This document shows positions 12,244 through 24,198 of a stretch of DNA of 64,000 bases, one piece after another. The DNA comes from Tachypleus tridentatus. Its lineage: Eukaryota > Arthropoda > Merostomata > Xiphosura > Limulidae. The notes below the pieces were generated by a model. The model was not told where the DNA came from, did not search any database, and saw only the letters and a program-made list of their open reading frames with translations. The stretch is taken from positions 71,144,447 to 71,208,446 of the forward strand of contig NC_134835.1 of the NCBI RefSeq assembly GCF_004210375.1, in the 5' to 3' direction. The position numbers and the translations under genes are program-made. The first letter of the stretch is position 1. Every line of letters begins with the position of its first letter.

Positions 12244-13156
12244 TCTTCCACTGTTGTCACATCATTATGCCTGTGTAAGCATTAAATTGTAATTGGGCAC
12301 AGACAAATACTGCAAACAACAAATGAAACTCTTAAACCACTTGCTTATATAAAGGCATTATAATATAGTACGAGAGGTAGTCACAAGTAACGCTAGCAGT
12401 ATTAAAGTTAACATACTTAATTCGTTTTTCGATAAAATGTAAGATGTGTATATATAATTTTAGTAGAAAAAGGACGAAGACACGATTGCCAACGTATAGA
12501 GAAAATACGTCCTGTTGTAAGCAGAAAATTTTCAGTCTCTATATAAGGATACTGCATACAATGCACTTCTTTACTGTGAAAATATACGCACTACATGTCT
12601 CTGTACGTTTTTATTTGTTTTGAACGTTTCTTAGGCTGAACGGATCACGAGCACAACATCCGTGCATTGACACGAGCAACTGAATTTATCACGAGTTCCG
12701 TATTAAGATGATTGATGGCCCTTTTATTTGACCAGAAACCTCTGTAAAAATGTTTATAAAAAACTATAAAGTGTCACGAAACGTTTTTGATCTTCAATGT
12801 CTATTAATCAAGAAGCGATAAACCTTGTAAATGTTTAACTAATATATTAACGGAAATATGTTGCTCATTTTCATAACTCTTTGAAACAATTAGAGTAAAA
12901 GCAGTGACACATTTTTTTACTTTGTCGTATAAATTCCTTACTTTTTTTAGTAAATGAGCTAAATATCAATCAAGCATGAGTTGTTTAAAACATAAAAAAT
13001 GATTTGAGCTGATTTTATATGACTGGTTCATATAAAACGTCTAGACTTTTGTCCATTAGACAAGTTTCTACTCTTTCTTTGGTTAATTTTGAGTTGGACG
13101 AGGGTTAACAGTTATCATGCTTGGAGTATGAATACCATGAGTCCATTGTTCACTAT

Positions 13157-13270
13157 CCTTTGCTCTGCATATTAGGACAGTGGGATCACTATAAAATTGA
13201 CACTCAAATCCCATTTTTCGATCAGACATGAACAGCTCGAGAGTTGTGTTCAAATCCTATTGATTAGTTG
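13157..13270 (+). mobile_element. Diverged SINE-A relative
   Basis: ATTGACACTCAAATCCCATTTTTCGATCAGACATGAACAG follows the SINE-A core order GTGACGGTCAATCCCACTATTCGTTGG-TAAAAGAGTAG with many substitutions. A similar variant lies at 25180-25312, so this may be an older subfamily. Confidence 0.35.
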
Positions 13271-13380
13271 AGTTTTCTTTTGTCTATCAATTTAAAATCA
13301 GAGACAAACAAACAAATAACACCGAGTTATTAAGAAACGCGTAATAACTGTATGTTGAAGGTTTGTGTGTGTCTAACTTA

Positions 13381-13690
13381 ATCCTAAAGTAAGTATGAAT
13401 TACCAGTTTCTAATATTTGTTGTTTAAGAGTTATCTATACATGGAGTTTTTTAATTGAGAGAAAAGAAGGCTGGAGTTACTTATTGCATGTTGGTTAAAA
13501 GGAAAATAGGCTAGTGATATCTATATCTGGTTCTTCCTGGTTAAGTAATCTGGATGCATTGATCTTTGTTGCTTTTTGGTTAAGAGAAGAATTAGGTTGT
13601 AGTTATCTGTTTCTAATGTTTGTTGATTAAGATAAAAAATAGGTTAGATTTACCTACACCAGATATTTATTGGTTATAATAAGTACTAAT
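13381..13690. repeat. Decayed tandem repeat, unit about 50-55 bp
   Basis: The word group GTTATCTAT...TTTGTTG(G/A)TTAAGA(G/T)A followed by AATAGG(C/T)TAG recurs at about 13425, 13490, 13560, 13600 and 13660. The copies are diverged and irregular in length. No gene seen. Confidence 0.4.
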
Positions 13691-14123
13691 TCACCAAATA
13701 TTTTTCATGCAGAAATGTCACTTAATACATACAATTCTCAGCTAAACATATACACAGTAATGTGCAAATGTGTCAGCACAAGAGAATAGTTTACGGGACT
13801 AATTCTTCCACGCCATTACAGAATGTAAATTTCAACATTATAGTAATGCTTTACTGATTCCTGTTGACAACTGAATGAGCTAGGGTGAGAATGGTTATCA
13901 TTCTTCAGAATTACCATACACTTGTATCATGGGCATGTTACGAGGGTTCTGCTTTAATGAACATACTGATCAAACTTAGGGTCTGAAAACACTATCGTGG
14001 CAGTGTCTTAATATATAGTGTTTTTTTGTCAAGATTTATTTGTGGAGTGCTACTAAAGTGATTTCTTCTAGCATATACCGGAACCATATGCTAACTTATT
14101 TCTATATAGTTACATTTTGTCGT

Positions 14124-14990
14124 CATGCAGAGAGAAGATCAAAGAGTTCACGATAAAACTTTACGTTATGCTGTTTGTATTCTCCGACAAATTTCCACAG
14201 ACTTGAAATGCTCCTTAGACATTGTCAAGTACACTCCAGCTCGTGAGAGCGAGACAGGTTAATTTGAAAATAGGAAAGGAAAAGGCAGAACACCTAAACT
14301 TAGTGATACTGATGTTAAGTATCTTCGTTTATGTAGCATTTACGACAGAAGGAAGATTGCCATTGATCTCGAGTATGAGATGAACGACCGGGTATCAAAT
14401 GTTAAAATGTGTCCAAATCTACAGTATCAAGAAAACTGAATGAGAACGGAATATTTGGTTAACAGTTAAAAATATTTTACTTTGACCTCCAAATTTTGTC
14501 AAGGTATCTAAATTTGCTAAAAAGTATAAAACTGGACTGTTGACGATTAGAAAGGGGTATTATGGACGAATAAATCAAAATTTGAAATATTTGGTTGAAA
14601 GCGTAGGTTAAAGGTCTGGCGGAAGAAGGTGAAACATACTTACCCCAATGCATAACACCTTCCATGAAGCATGGAGGCCGAAATTTGATGTATTTTTAAG
14701 ACGGCTGGTATGGGTATAAAGCTTTATTTAAAATAAAGTACAGAACAACCTTTCGATCTTCTCAGGTCATCTTCTCTGCAAACTCTCTTTGTTAACCTGA
14801 AGATGACCTAAGAAGGTCGAAACGTTGTTCTGCACTTGATTTTAGTTAGTTTTAATACCCATATCAGTTGTCTTGAGAACACATTTTTACTTCAAGTGGA
14901 TTTCTCATCACCACGAAAGTTTTGGGTGTTTTTCTGCTGAAGTGGCATAAGATATTGGCAAAATAGATGGAATGATGGACTATTGGAGTC
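14124..14990 (+). pseudogene. Tc1-like transposase relic
   Basis: The element's transposase would catalyse cut-and-paste movement at TA sites. Visible family blocks in order: a helix-turn-helix region with KLSDTDVKYLRLCSI (about 14297-14341) and a second helix with VSKSTVSR-like spacing (about 14402-14435). Then come KFAKKYKT (about 14512) and the catalytic-domain segment SKFEIFG (about 14573-14595), followed by the KHGG(R/G)NLM block near 14668-14690. After the foldback insertion the frame resumes as FGCFSAE...IGKIDGMMD (about 14926-14979). The second and third catalytic acidic motifs are missing. Stops and frameshifts occur throughout, so this is dead. Ends of the original element are not evident. 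Confidence 0.85.
14695..14925. mobile_element. Foldback element inserted in the Tc1 relic
   Basis: Left arm AAGACGGCTGGTATGGGTA... and right arm ...TACCCATATCAGTTGTCTT are inverted copies of about 80 bp each, meeting near 14785. Each arm carries GATGACC...GGTCGAAACGTTGTTC-like sequence, also present in the Penelope-like relic at 19700. After the right arm a tail TTTTTACTTCAAGTGGATTTC continues to the point where the Tc1 frame resumes. Confidence 0.7.
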
Positions 14991-15237
14991 AGTGATAGCA
15001 GTTTGGAAGTGTGGAGAACGTTTAAACTGGAACGTAGCAGAAATAAAACAATTAAAACATTTGATCGACAAATATTATACCTGTTTTTTGGACAGTGGTT
15101 TTTAGACTAAGTTGCTGAATTTGCATAACTGTTAAAATAGATTTTAATAGAGTATTATCAAACGGTGAGTGGATTCTTTTTTTAACTTTTGGAGTATCAA
15201 TATACAGCTCTATTTTAGAGTGATTATTTTGTAATAA

Positions 15238-15427
15238 GGCCGGAAAGGTTAAAATCCCCGTCACACCATACATACTCGCCATTTCAGCCGTGGGGGCCTT
15301 ATAATGTGACGGTCAATCCCACTATTTGTTGGTAAAAGAGTAACTCAAGAGTTGGCGGTGGGTGATGACAATTAGCGCAGATAGTCCACGCTTATTTTTG
15401 CGCGAAATTTAAAAACAAAAAAACAAA
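15238..15427 (+). mobile_element. SINE-A copy with shortened head and core
   Basis: GGCCGG joins directly to AATCCCCGTCACACCATACAT, so most of the tRNA-like head is deleted. The core is also short, lacking the CTAGCTGCCTTCCC block. The tail AAAAACAAAAAAAC is present. Confidence 0.8.
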
Positions 15428-15610
15428 ATTTTCGAATATATTTAGCGCGAACGATTCAGAGTCATGAGGAAATTACCGAAAAAATGTTAGAAAATTTCAA
15501 ATCTAAACTTTGTTACGAGTTTAAACAGATTAATATTAATATAAAATACGATACGTTTGAAAACAACTCTTAACACGGTATACTTGTATTAAAAAGTAAT
15601 AATTTTGTTT

Positions 15611-15680
15611 GATGTTTGTTTTGGGCAAAGCTACAAAACTGGTTACATGGTTTGCAACCACCACAGATATCGAAGAACAC
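15611..15680 (-). mobile_element. SINE-B fragment
   Basis: GGGCAAAGCTACAAAACTGG and CCACCACAGATATCGAAG match the antisense 3' half of the SINE-B family. The head is absent. Confidence 0.5.
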
Positions 15681-16298
15681 ATAGTGTAACTGATAGAATA
15701 AATAAGTAATTTCACGAATCCTTTTTAAATTGGTCATTAAAATGAAACAAATTGGTTGATCGGTTAAATAATATCAGATGTTTCGTATACATATTTATAT
15801 CAATAGTAAAGAACATTTCACTAACCAAAATAACATTATCATATTTCATGTTCCCTTGTTTAGACTTGTGTTCACTGTGATTAACACTTTACGAACCAAA
15901 TTAAAATATCTAACATTATTATAGCACAGGAAATGAGAAGATAATCACTATTTCTAACGCTAAAGTTATCCATATAGTACATGTAATTCTAGCACTAAAA
16001 GTTCTCATGTGGTACGTTTAATATATACATTATCGCTTATAACACGAAATATATCGATATGATACATGCAATCGATATATTATCGCATGTCTGTATTTTC
16101 AATTAGAAATAAAGCTCCCCCTCCCGAAAAAAAACAACACACCAACAAACGTAGATAACGCATATTAAGAGTTGGTAACATATGTCTATTGCATATTATT
16201 ATATTCTCTGATGTACTAGCTAAGGGTGTAATTGTAAATGTCCCTAGAACTTGACTAATGAAATACTTAAAATAACTTATTATTTTTAAATAGAAATA
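15681..16298. other. Intergenic, no gene seen
   Basis: AT-rich sequence without open frames or recognised repeats. Confidence 0.4.
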
Positions 16299-16604
16299 AG
16301 TTAGGAAGTACTACAACAACAAAAGTGGGGAATATTTAGAATAATTCATTACTGTGCTCTAGGTGCGAATCAGAAGTAAGTAAAAAAGTACTACAACAAT
16401 AAAAGTGTGGAATATTTAGAATAATTCGTTATTGTGTTACAGGTGTGAAACAGAAGTAAGTAAAAAATACTACAAAAACAAAAGTGTGAAATATTTAGAA
16501 TAATTCGTTATTGTGCTACAGGTGTGAAACAGAAGTAAGTAAAAAAGTACTATAAAAACAAAAGTGTGGAATATTTAGAATAATTCGTTATTGTACTAAA
16601 AACA
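16299..16604. repeat. Minisatellite, 80-bp unit, about 3.8 copies
   Basis: GAATATTTAGAATAATTC recurs at about 16330, 16410, 16489 and 16569, a spacing of 79-80 bp. The unit also contains CAGAAGTAAGTAAAAAAGTA and a TATTGTG(C/T)TACAGGTG stretch. Copies are about 90% alike by eye. Confidence 0.9.
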
Positions 16605-17478
16605 TTTTGATAAAAGATTAAGAATAATCTATTACTACTTAATTATACGAATAAAACAACCTAATGTAATATATTAGAATAATTCACTCTCCCGATCCAT
16701 CCAGAGGAGAAATAATGAATCTGTAATTTTCTGTAGAAAATGTGGTTAAATATGCAACCATATTGGAAGACTCCAAATACGTTTCTTAAAATCTGCAAGA
16801 GAAAATGGAATTACTATGGGTTTTTCTTTCTAGCTTGAATAAGCAGAAGATTTTTTATTGTAGCTAAGAATTATTTCTCTTTATATTATTATAACTGTTA
16901 TAAAGAAAAAAGTTGAATTAAACACTTCTCACAAAAAGAGGCGGAAACAGAAAACAGAAGTTTAACTACAGACGTTTTGAAGATTAAAAGTAAAAACAAA
17001 AACTTTCGAATTTAAGAAGATAAATATTATACGTGAAATATTATATACAAAATTTAATTTAGAACGCTTTCTCTTTTATTTCTCGAATGGTTTCACGTTT
17101 ACTGAGTCAGTATTGTAAGCTACAAGATCGTTTGGCAAACTAGTTGAAAAAAATCAGTTAAAATAATAATCACTTATACAGGCACTTATTTTACTGAATA
17201 AGTTAAAGAATTTTTATAAGTAACACCTTTTTATAGTCTCGAATTTGTTTTGTACTGTTAGATAATCTTTATTTTTATAGTTCATAGTTTTATTATTTCT
17301 CTTGATGAAATTGCATGATTTAGTCGCATTGCTAGTTGGTACCTTAAGGCCCAGTAGGTAGAAAACTTATCGCTGCCTCATTCTAGTTTACCAAAATTTG
17401 AACTCTATGTTAAAAAAAACGCCTTAAAACTAGTCAATATAATATTAATAAGCTAACTCCCCAGATATTAAGCAGCTA
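16605..17478. other. Intergenic, no gene seen
   Basis: AT-rich sequence, no supported feature. Confidence 0.4.
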
Positions 17479-17572
17479 GTCTACAGATTTACGACGCTAA
17501 AATTCGACTTTTGATATCCTTGGTTGACAGAACACAGATGGCCCATTGTGGATCTTTGTGCTTAAAAGCAAC
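17479..17572 (+). mobile_element. SINE-B copy, 5'-truncated
   Basis: TACGACGCTAAAATTCGACTTTTGATATCC (B-box side) followed by CAGATGGCCCATTGTGGATC and TTTGTGCTTAAAAG. Sense orientation. Confidence 0.6.
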
Positions 17573-17820
17573 CAATTAACTAATCTACGAAGATCTAACA
17601 ACTTTGACCAATAGCATGTCATTCACTACCCACACGTTTTGCCAAAAGTAAAAATAATCATTGAGAAAGAAATTAATTTCACTTTGTTTTTAAACACTCA
17701 TTGATTCCCTGGCTTCCTTGACTACTCCAGCCAACTTAAAAGTTGAATAACAATCACACCTTTGCATGAGGGCGTCCGTTTTGACAACTAAGTTGGTAAT
17801 TACATTGCATAACAAAGTTT

Positions 17821-18066
17821 TTGTTTCTTGAACACTGTTGGATGTTCCTTATAGTTTTTTGGCTGCTGATCACGAAAATGACATCCAAATTTGTCCATCA
17901 TGTACCGTTTCATCAAAATCTTCAGTTTCACCAGGACATTGCTGCAATGGAAAAACGATATCAGGGCAACTGGAATCCGTCAATGCTTGATGATTACTGT
18001 TGGACACTTCAACGTGATGCACCGAACATTGAATACAAACGAAAATCAGGAGCAAAACACTTTTAA
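17821..18066 (+). other. Unidentified coding-like fragment (…YCWTLQRD…)
   Basis: An 81-codon frame whose last third, from about 17950 (MEKRYQGNWNPSMLDDYCW, then TLQRDAPN), looks protein-like. The segment GxWxxxMLxDYCW-x-L-x-RD is one I associate loosely with C-terminal ends of unnamed repetitive open frames in arthropod genomes. The upstream two thirds look non-coding. Probably the 3' end of a degenerate mobile-element gene. No function assigned. Confidence 0.3.
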
Positions 18067-19356
18067 TTATGTTGAACTTAGTAGCGTATTAGAAACATAA
18101 ACGCAATTAAATACGTTATTGCCAGTAAACAGTTAACTGTCTGTTTCTCAGAGTTCCTACGTGATGAAGCAAAACCAAAACTATATTTGTGCATACCCCC
18201 CAGGTGCCTGTCACAATCAGCAAAAACATTTTAGGAAGCAAAACTTTTCAAAAAACTGTTGTGCAGTGATATTGGATATAATATGTCATGTATATAATGT
18301 CACAAATCAATTAGTTTTTTTTATAATGTAACAGATTGACTGCTGATTTTATTTTCTCTATAAGCTTGGTACAGTTCTCATACTAATAGAAATCAATACT
18401 AAGTGAAATATTGTAAACACTTTTTCTTGAAATTGTACCAGTTTAAAACCGAAATTAGCAAAATACAAGCTATGTATTTTATCCCAGCTGACACCGTAAT
18501 TGGTTTGATTCAGAAGCATGACCTCTTCTGTCATTTGATCCGTAACATTTTTCCTACACCTAAATATGCTTAACAGGTTTTACAATGTGTATATCACTAC
18601 ATTCACAAGTTTAAATACAAATAAAGTAAACAGTGTTTACTAAACTTGATATGTTCTACAAAAAATATGCTTATATCTAGTTGAGTTGTTTTGGAGTTCA
18701 TAAATTCAATACTTAGGGTTAAATACTGGAAGGTGAAGACCTACTTTTTATACATATATACGGCATTAACTACCACAAGATTAAGGCGCACATTTTACAC
18801 ATAGTTATATACTATAAGGTAAAGGTGTGATATTAGGTTTAATAGTACCTATATCATACGTCTAAAAACACAACTTATGTATTTTAAGACCTAAGTGTTC
18901 TTCTTCAGAATTTAAAGTGTGTTTCTTTAGAGTTAACAGGTTTTATTTTATCTATGCATTTATGAAGTGAAACACTGCCAGTCAAAAGTCAGTTCCCTAG
19001 ATTACATAAGTCTAAATTTTACTTACTAGAACAAAGTTAAATGCTGTTAGACCAAATAAATTAAGTTTCTTAACATATCGTTAATTTTACTTTATTTATA
19101 TATGAAGTAACGTTAGTTTAACTTAATAGTTTTTTTTAAATTTATAGTTTCTACGTCATATATCTTATATATTTAAATACACTGAGTTAAGCACCGTATG
19201 ACTGAGGTGTTGCTTTTATAGTTACTATTTTGCATACTGCGAAAAGCTATGTATTTTTATATCAAGCCGACACTTTATTTAGTCAACTAATAATCAAATA
19301 GCTTTATATGAATTATCTGGAATTATCGTGGACGAGATATTATGAAGACTTTATTG
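18067..19356. other. Intergenic, no gene seen
   Basis: AT-rich sequence, stops in all frames, no supported feature. Confidence 0.4.
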
Positions 19357-19460
19357 TGTGTATGTGTTTTTCTTATAGCAAAGCCACATCAGGTTATTTG
19401 CTGTGTCCACTGAGGGGAATTGAACCTCTGATTTTAGCGTTTTAAATTCGTGAATTTTTT
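19357..19460 (-). mobile_element. SINE-C copy
   Basis: Minus strand: AAAATCAGAGGTTCAATTCC (B-box-like), CACAGCAAATAACCTGATGTGGCTTTGCTATAAG with TG/TA-rich tail. The tRNA-like 5' end is incomplete. Confidence 0.7.
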
Positions 19461-19700
19461 TCTTATATGAAACAACCGTTACGAAATTAGTTATTTTCTT
19501 AATATATTTTCTGGATCAATGGTAAGTTTATAGAATTACAATGCTAAAATCTGGGGCTTGATTCCTCTAGTAGCAACAAAATCTTCATTTATTAAGAGGG
19601 ATGAATGAGAGTATTGAATTTACTTGAATGTCCCTTTATTTTTAGGACACATTGCTTAGCATTATGTAAGTAAAAACGCCTGGTATGAGTAGAGAAAGCT

Positions 19701-20102
19701 CTATGTAAGGGAGCGAACAACGTTTCGACCTTCTTCGGTCATCGTCAGGTTCACAACAAAAGAAAGAGGTAATTCACAGAGAGCTGACCACATCTTTGAA
19801 AGCGGTTGTGTAATTGAGTGTAGGAATGCAGAGGGCGTGCTTAGATGTTGAATATATTTATTAATATAGGTATAAAGGCGTTTTTTGTATTGGTTTATTT
19901 TTGGCTTGAGTTGTTGTATAAGTAAGGCTTCTTTAATTTTGCGTTTGTTTATGTTTGTTTCTTTATTTAGTATTTGGGTGTTTTCTATGGTTATGTTGTG
20001 TTTATTTGATTTGCAATGTTCGAAAGCGTGTATGATTGTTAAATCATGAACTAATCTTGTCTCGTCGAACAGTAAGATCTGGCTTTCATTCTTATAACTC
20101 AC
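19701..20102 (-). pseudogene. Penelope-like element, 3' ORF end with GIY-YIG-type C-terminus
   Basis: The 133-codon minus frame begins within the element. It carries LLFDETRLVHD, HAFEHCKSNKHNI, ENTQILNKETN and NKRKIKEALLIQQLKPKIN in order (first 70 residues), the layout of the region that ends the endonuclease part of Penelope-like retroelements. Past the protein, the frame runs into terminal sequence with GACGATGACCGAAGAAGGTC and GAAACGTTGTTC, the type of repeat that borders these elements. The reverse transcriptase part is missing upstream (toward 20110), so this is a truncated copy. The final 30 or so codons are probably terminal repeat rather than protein. Confidence 0.75.
19706..19760 (-). 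ncRNA. Hammerhead-ribozyme-like motif in the Penelope-like terminal repeat
   Basis: On the minus strand the order is GTGAAC (stem I), CTGACGA (core), one extra T, GACC-GAAGAA-GGTC (stem II hairpin), GAAAC, GTT, GTTCGC (stem I return). Stem I pairs over 6 bp with one wobble, and stem III would be only A-U and C-G. Hammerhead motifs are known from Penelope-like elements. The extra T after the core departs from the consensus, so activity is uncertain. Confidence 0.4.
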
Positions 20103-20386
20103 TCACTGCCCCAAAGAACGGATTGTATTTTGTGGCAATGAGTAGAGAACAAGGAATTATCAAATATACAGTTAGAGCTAGCTAGCCGTTAGACTACTCC
20201 TGGCTCCTTTTAGATTTCTAAATTCGTATTATTTACATGTAAATAAAGAAAGTTGACTTTTTTTTTATAAAACCTTAATATTACAAATATTGGAATCTTA
20301 TTTTTCTTTAAACAACTTAGGACACACCAGAAAATAACGTAATACCATGAAAGTAAGCTAAAACTTAATACTTGGAAATTATATTT

Positions 20387-20645
20387 GTTTTGAATTTCGC
20401 GCAAAGCTACACGAGAGCTATCTGCACTGGCCATCCCTAATTTAGTAGTGTAAGACTATAGGGATGGCAGCTAGTCATCACCATCCACCGCCAACTCTTT
20501 TACCAACGAATAGCGGGATTGACCATCACATTATAACGCCTCCACGGTTGAAAGGGCCAGCATGTTTGGTGCGACGGGGATTCCAATCCGCGACTCTCAG
20601 ATTACGAGTCGAACGTCTTAACTCATCTGGCCATGCCGGGCCTCG
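20387..20645 (-). mobile_element. SINE-A copy, nearly full length
   Basis: Minus strand: GGCCCGGCATGGCCAGATG head, intact GGGATTGGAATCC B-box region, core with a small deletion (GGGCTACTC missing), 3' end GCGCGAAATTCAAAAC. Confidence 0.9.
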
Positions 20646-22541
20646 TGGAAACTAGTATAATTGATTAAAATATAACTCATACGTTTTTACACATGCCAAT
20701 GTTTTCATCAGCAGCCAAAAAAATGAGCTGCAGTAAGGTAGTTTTATATTTTGAGGCATCAGTATATCATATTAAGTTGATAGAGCGATATACTAGGCTA
20801 TTACTGGTGTTATCATTCGTAAAATAGATAGTGATATATTTTTGCAGGTTTATCAAGAATTAATTATTGCCTTATTATGGGAACAACAAACGATCTGTTG
20901 TTCAAAATCACGAAGCATAATTGTCTTATCCTACCACTCCTTTTATTTTCACTTTTATTAAAATCTGATCAATCAGCTCTGTCACATAATATATTCAACC
21001 AACATCCCCGGGCTGAGAAAGTCTTAGTTTAACATTAGGGTGAAGATTTTAATCTCATTCGAGAATCAATAATGAATAAGTAAGTGTCTCAATATATGCA
21101 AATTACGAAGAAGGGTTCTAAACCATAGAATTCTATGATTTCGTTAACGTAACACTGCTCATATTGGAGATTGGTAGCACCATAGTCCTACCAGTATCTA
21201 CTAATAATACTCACTAATAAGATGTGTGTAGTGTGAGGACACATCTTATAGGTAGAACATAGAACATGATACTTCATATATTTTCCTTCTCTCACCTAAC
21301 TTTAATTTTCATAAGTTGGTATAATTTTCAAATGTTCCACAATTTTATTTTCATCAATGTTTAAATTTTTCTACAAGAATAAAAACAACGAACTTATAAT
21401 TCACTTCAGATAAATCAGAATATGTTTTCACATACATTTCAGCATTACGACGTTTCCCAGAATTATATGAAAGTGAATAAAAATTAGTTAAATTAAGATG
21501 CCGTTTTTTTGTGAAATTCAAAGTGTCACGCTTAGAAGAATATACAAAACAACATTATTAAATAATAACTGGTCTCAACCTAATAATAGATTGAAATTAA
21601 ACACAAAGCTACACAATGAGCTATGTGCGCTCTGCCCACCACAGGTATCGAAACTCCCCTTCCTTGCGTCGTGAGTTCACGGACATTCCGCTGTGCCACT
21701 GGGAGAAGACGGGCTCTACCTGATGTTAGGCTAATAAAAGTAATCATGCAATCTCATTAAATTATGTAATATAACACACAGAATGTAAAAGTCAAACTAT
21801 TTACTACATTACAGTTTAGAATATAAATATAAACAAGACTCGGTAGAAGTACAGACATTAACTATTGTGATGTTTGAATTAACTCAAATGAATCAGTAAA
21901 ATAATAATTATGATTTAACATCAATAATGAGTTTCAAAAGGAGAATATAGCACAGTTTCACTTACTCTTTATATTAGCCACAGATGGTAAAACAATTAGG
22001 TTTAGTATAACAGTGGTTAAAAACCTGGTGAAATCCAAAATTAATTATTAGTAAGATTACAATTTAAACCCAAAAACTAAAACATTTATAATGCTTAGTG
22101 TGTTGAATGTGTTTATATAATAAAATGTACTAAAAGTGTATATAGTTTAACAAGTAAACATGGTGGCTCAGAGTAAGTAGGTGAAGAAAGCGAAGGATAA
22201 GCGTTTCGAGTCAGGACAGAATTAACGAACAATTTAAAGCCTCACCAACATTTAATACACGAGAATGTTCTATATTATATCTTATACGGAAAGAAACATT
22301 GTAGTTAAATGTAAAATTTCTTATACCAAAATCGTAAGAAAAAAAGCTTTTCAAATTTCTGAGAAGAAAAAACAATATTAAATAAAAACCACTAGTTAAT
22401 TTTCTAGATATTTACATATAAAATGTGTTTGTTGTGTTTCTTGTCCATTTAATTTAATATGAAATTCTGAGAAGTTCTTATCTCCATATATATATATAGA
22501 TAGATAATTACCTACATTTCAGTTTCTGTACTATATTTTGG
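20646..22541. other. Intergenic, no gene seen
   Basis: AT-rich. Apart from the SINE-B copy at 21588-21712 I see nothing I can support. Confidence 0.4.
21588..21712 (-). mobile_element. SINE-B copy, full length
   Basis: Minus strand: CCCAGTGGCACAGCGGAATG (A-box-like), GGGGAGTTTCGATACCTG (B-box-like), GCCCACC... and CTCATTGTGTAGCTTTGTG, tail TTTAATTTCAA. Confidence 0.8.
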
Positions 22542-22802
22542 GGCCCGGCTAGGTGGTTAGATACTTGACTCGAGGGTCGCGGGTTTGAATCCCCGTCACA
22601 CCAAACATGCTTGCCCTTTCGGCCGTGGGGGCGTCATATTTTGATGGTCAATCCCACTATTCGTTGGTAAAAGAGTAGCCCAAGAGTTGGCGGTGGGTGG
22701 TGATGACTAGCTGCCTTCCTTCTAGTCTTACACTGCAAAATTATGTACGACTAGCGCAGATAGCCCTCGTGTAGTTTTGTGCGAAATTCAAAACAATCCA
22801 AC
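22542..22802 (+). mobile_element. SINE-A copy with deleted anticodon-arm region
   Basis: Starts GGGCCCGGCTAGGTGGTTAG and keeps GCGGGTTTGAATCCCC. The CGTAATCTG segment between them is missing (ACTTGACTCGAGGG). Core and 3' end are complete. Confidence 0.9.
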
Positions 22803-22929
22803 CCAAACTATAATTTGGTAAATAATCTGAATTTTGCATTTCTGTATAATATTAAACAAAGTTATTATATTGCAAATAATACCCTGAAACTAATTATTGA
22901 ACAATACTAATGTGTCGTAAATTCGTCTG

Positions 22930-23060
22930 AACACAATACATTTAATGCCACTTAGGCCGTGAACTAATATATCTTTTTCTATCGATCAGTTTGTTGTGAG
23001 ACTTGAAGAAGCCATCATAGCGAAATGTTGAACAAAACAAATCACCATTCATCCAGAGTA
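22930..23060 (+). other. Possible Penelope-like terminal fragment
   Basis: TTGAAGAAGCCATCATAGCGAAATGTTGAAC has the same hairpin-plus-GAAA(T/C)GTTG order as the relics at 14800 and 19720, with a different hairpin. Only the motif supports this call. Confidence 0.25.
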
Positions 23061-23159
23061 AATGGTCGTTTTTTCCTTTTCTTTATTCTTTCTTCAAATG
23101 GCAAATAATCCAAAGTTATAGTATAAACTATAAACCCAGAAAATCTACAATAATTAAAC

Positions 23160-23460
23160 GTAAGGTATTAGAGTTAAGTACTTGGATTGAAGGTAAGTTC
23201 GTTTACAATAGACGAATTCTTATATTTCATACACATACGCACAAAGTTCAGTTTTGTAAGAATAAAGGTGAGTTCCTTGCGATTTGTGAATTCTTATATT
23301 TTATATAAACATGCAGAGATCAGTACTGTAAGATCAGCGTGATTATTTTACTGTTATTATTTTTTATATATTATGAACAAATTCATAGTTCAGTACTGTA
23401 AGTTAGAGATCAGTTTCGTTTGAATTGGTAACTTCGTATTTTTCCCCAATCACAAGGAGG
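23160..23460. repeat. Decayed tandem repeat, unit about 74 bp
   Basis: GAATTCTTATATTT(C/T)ATA recurs at 23214 and 23288, each followed by CA(G/C)A(A/G)(A/T)(G/C)AGT(T)..GTAAGA. Further partial copies are near 23380-23440 and 23840-23935. Confidence 0.5.
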
Positions 23461-24198
23461 GCGTCACCTGTTTTAACCACTCGCATCATTATACAATAGT
23501 GTATTGTCTATCAGTCAGTTGGTAGACACTAAATTAACGTCACATAAGGGACGTTTAATGTTGAAATTTATACTGTCTCGACGTTAGTATAACGTGCGCT
23601 TCTCGTGAATCACAAAAATAATTGTGTATTCTATAAGCTACAACAAAAAATGACATATGAATTTCAAAAGTGAAAAATAAAAATATTTGTTACTCTGAAG
23701 TTTCTTATTTTATTTACTTTTCAAACAGATCACTGTCAGGGACCGTGATTATTAAATTTAGTTGTTGTTGTTTTAAAATACACACACAAACATAGAGTTT
23801 ATTACCATAAGAACAAAATGATTTCCTTTCCATTGCAAGTTCGTATATTTTATATATCCATACAGAGTTCAGTCTTGTAAGGTTAAGTTGAGTTTCTGTA
23901 CAATTGGTGTGTTCTATTCTGTATGCTTTTGCATAGGGTAATGTTTTTAAAATAATAAATTGTTACAGTAATATCTATATTTTGTTAACTTTCCTTAAAC
24001 AGTGACAATTGAATGCTGGTATTTTAAGTAATATTTTGATTAATCTAAGCTCAGATGCTGAAGATGTATTTCGATGTTTTCACGTGTGTTTTTAAACAGA
24101 TAAAACTTTTACTACCATACTCTGTTAGTGTAAATACATGGGCAATGAGCATGATACCGTTTTCAACATTCCGAAGATATCTAAAGGATCGCACATGA

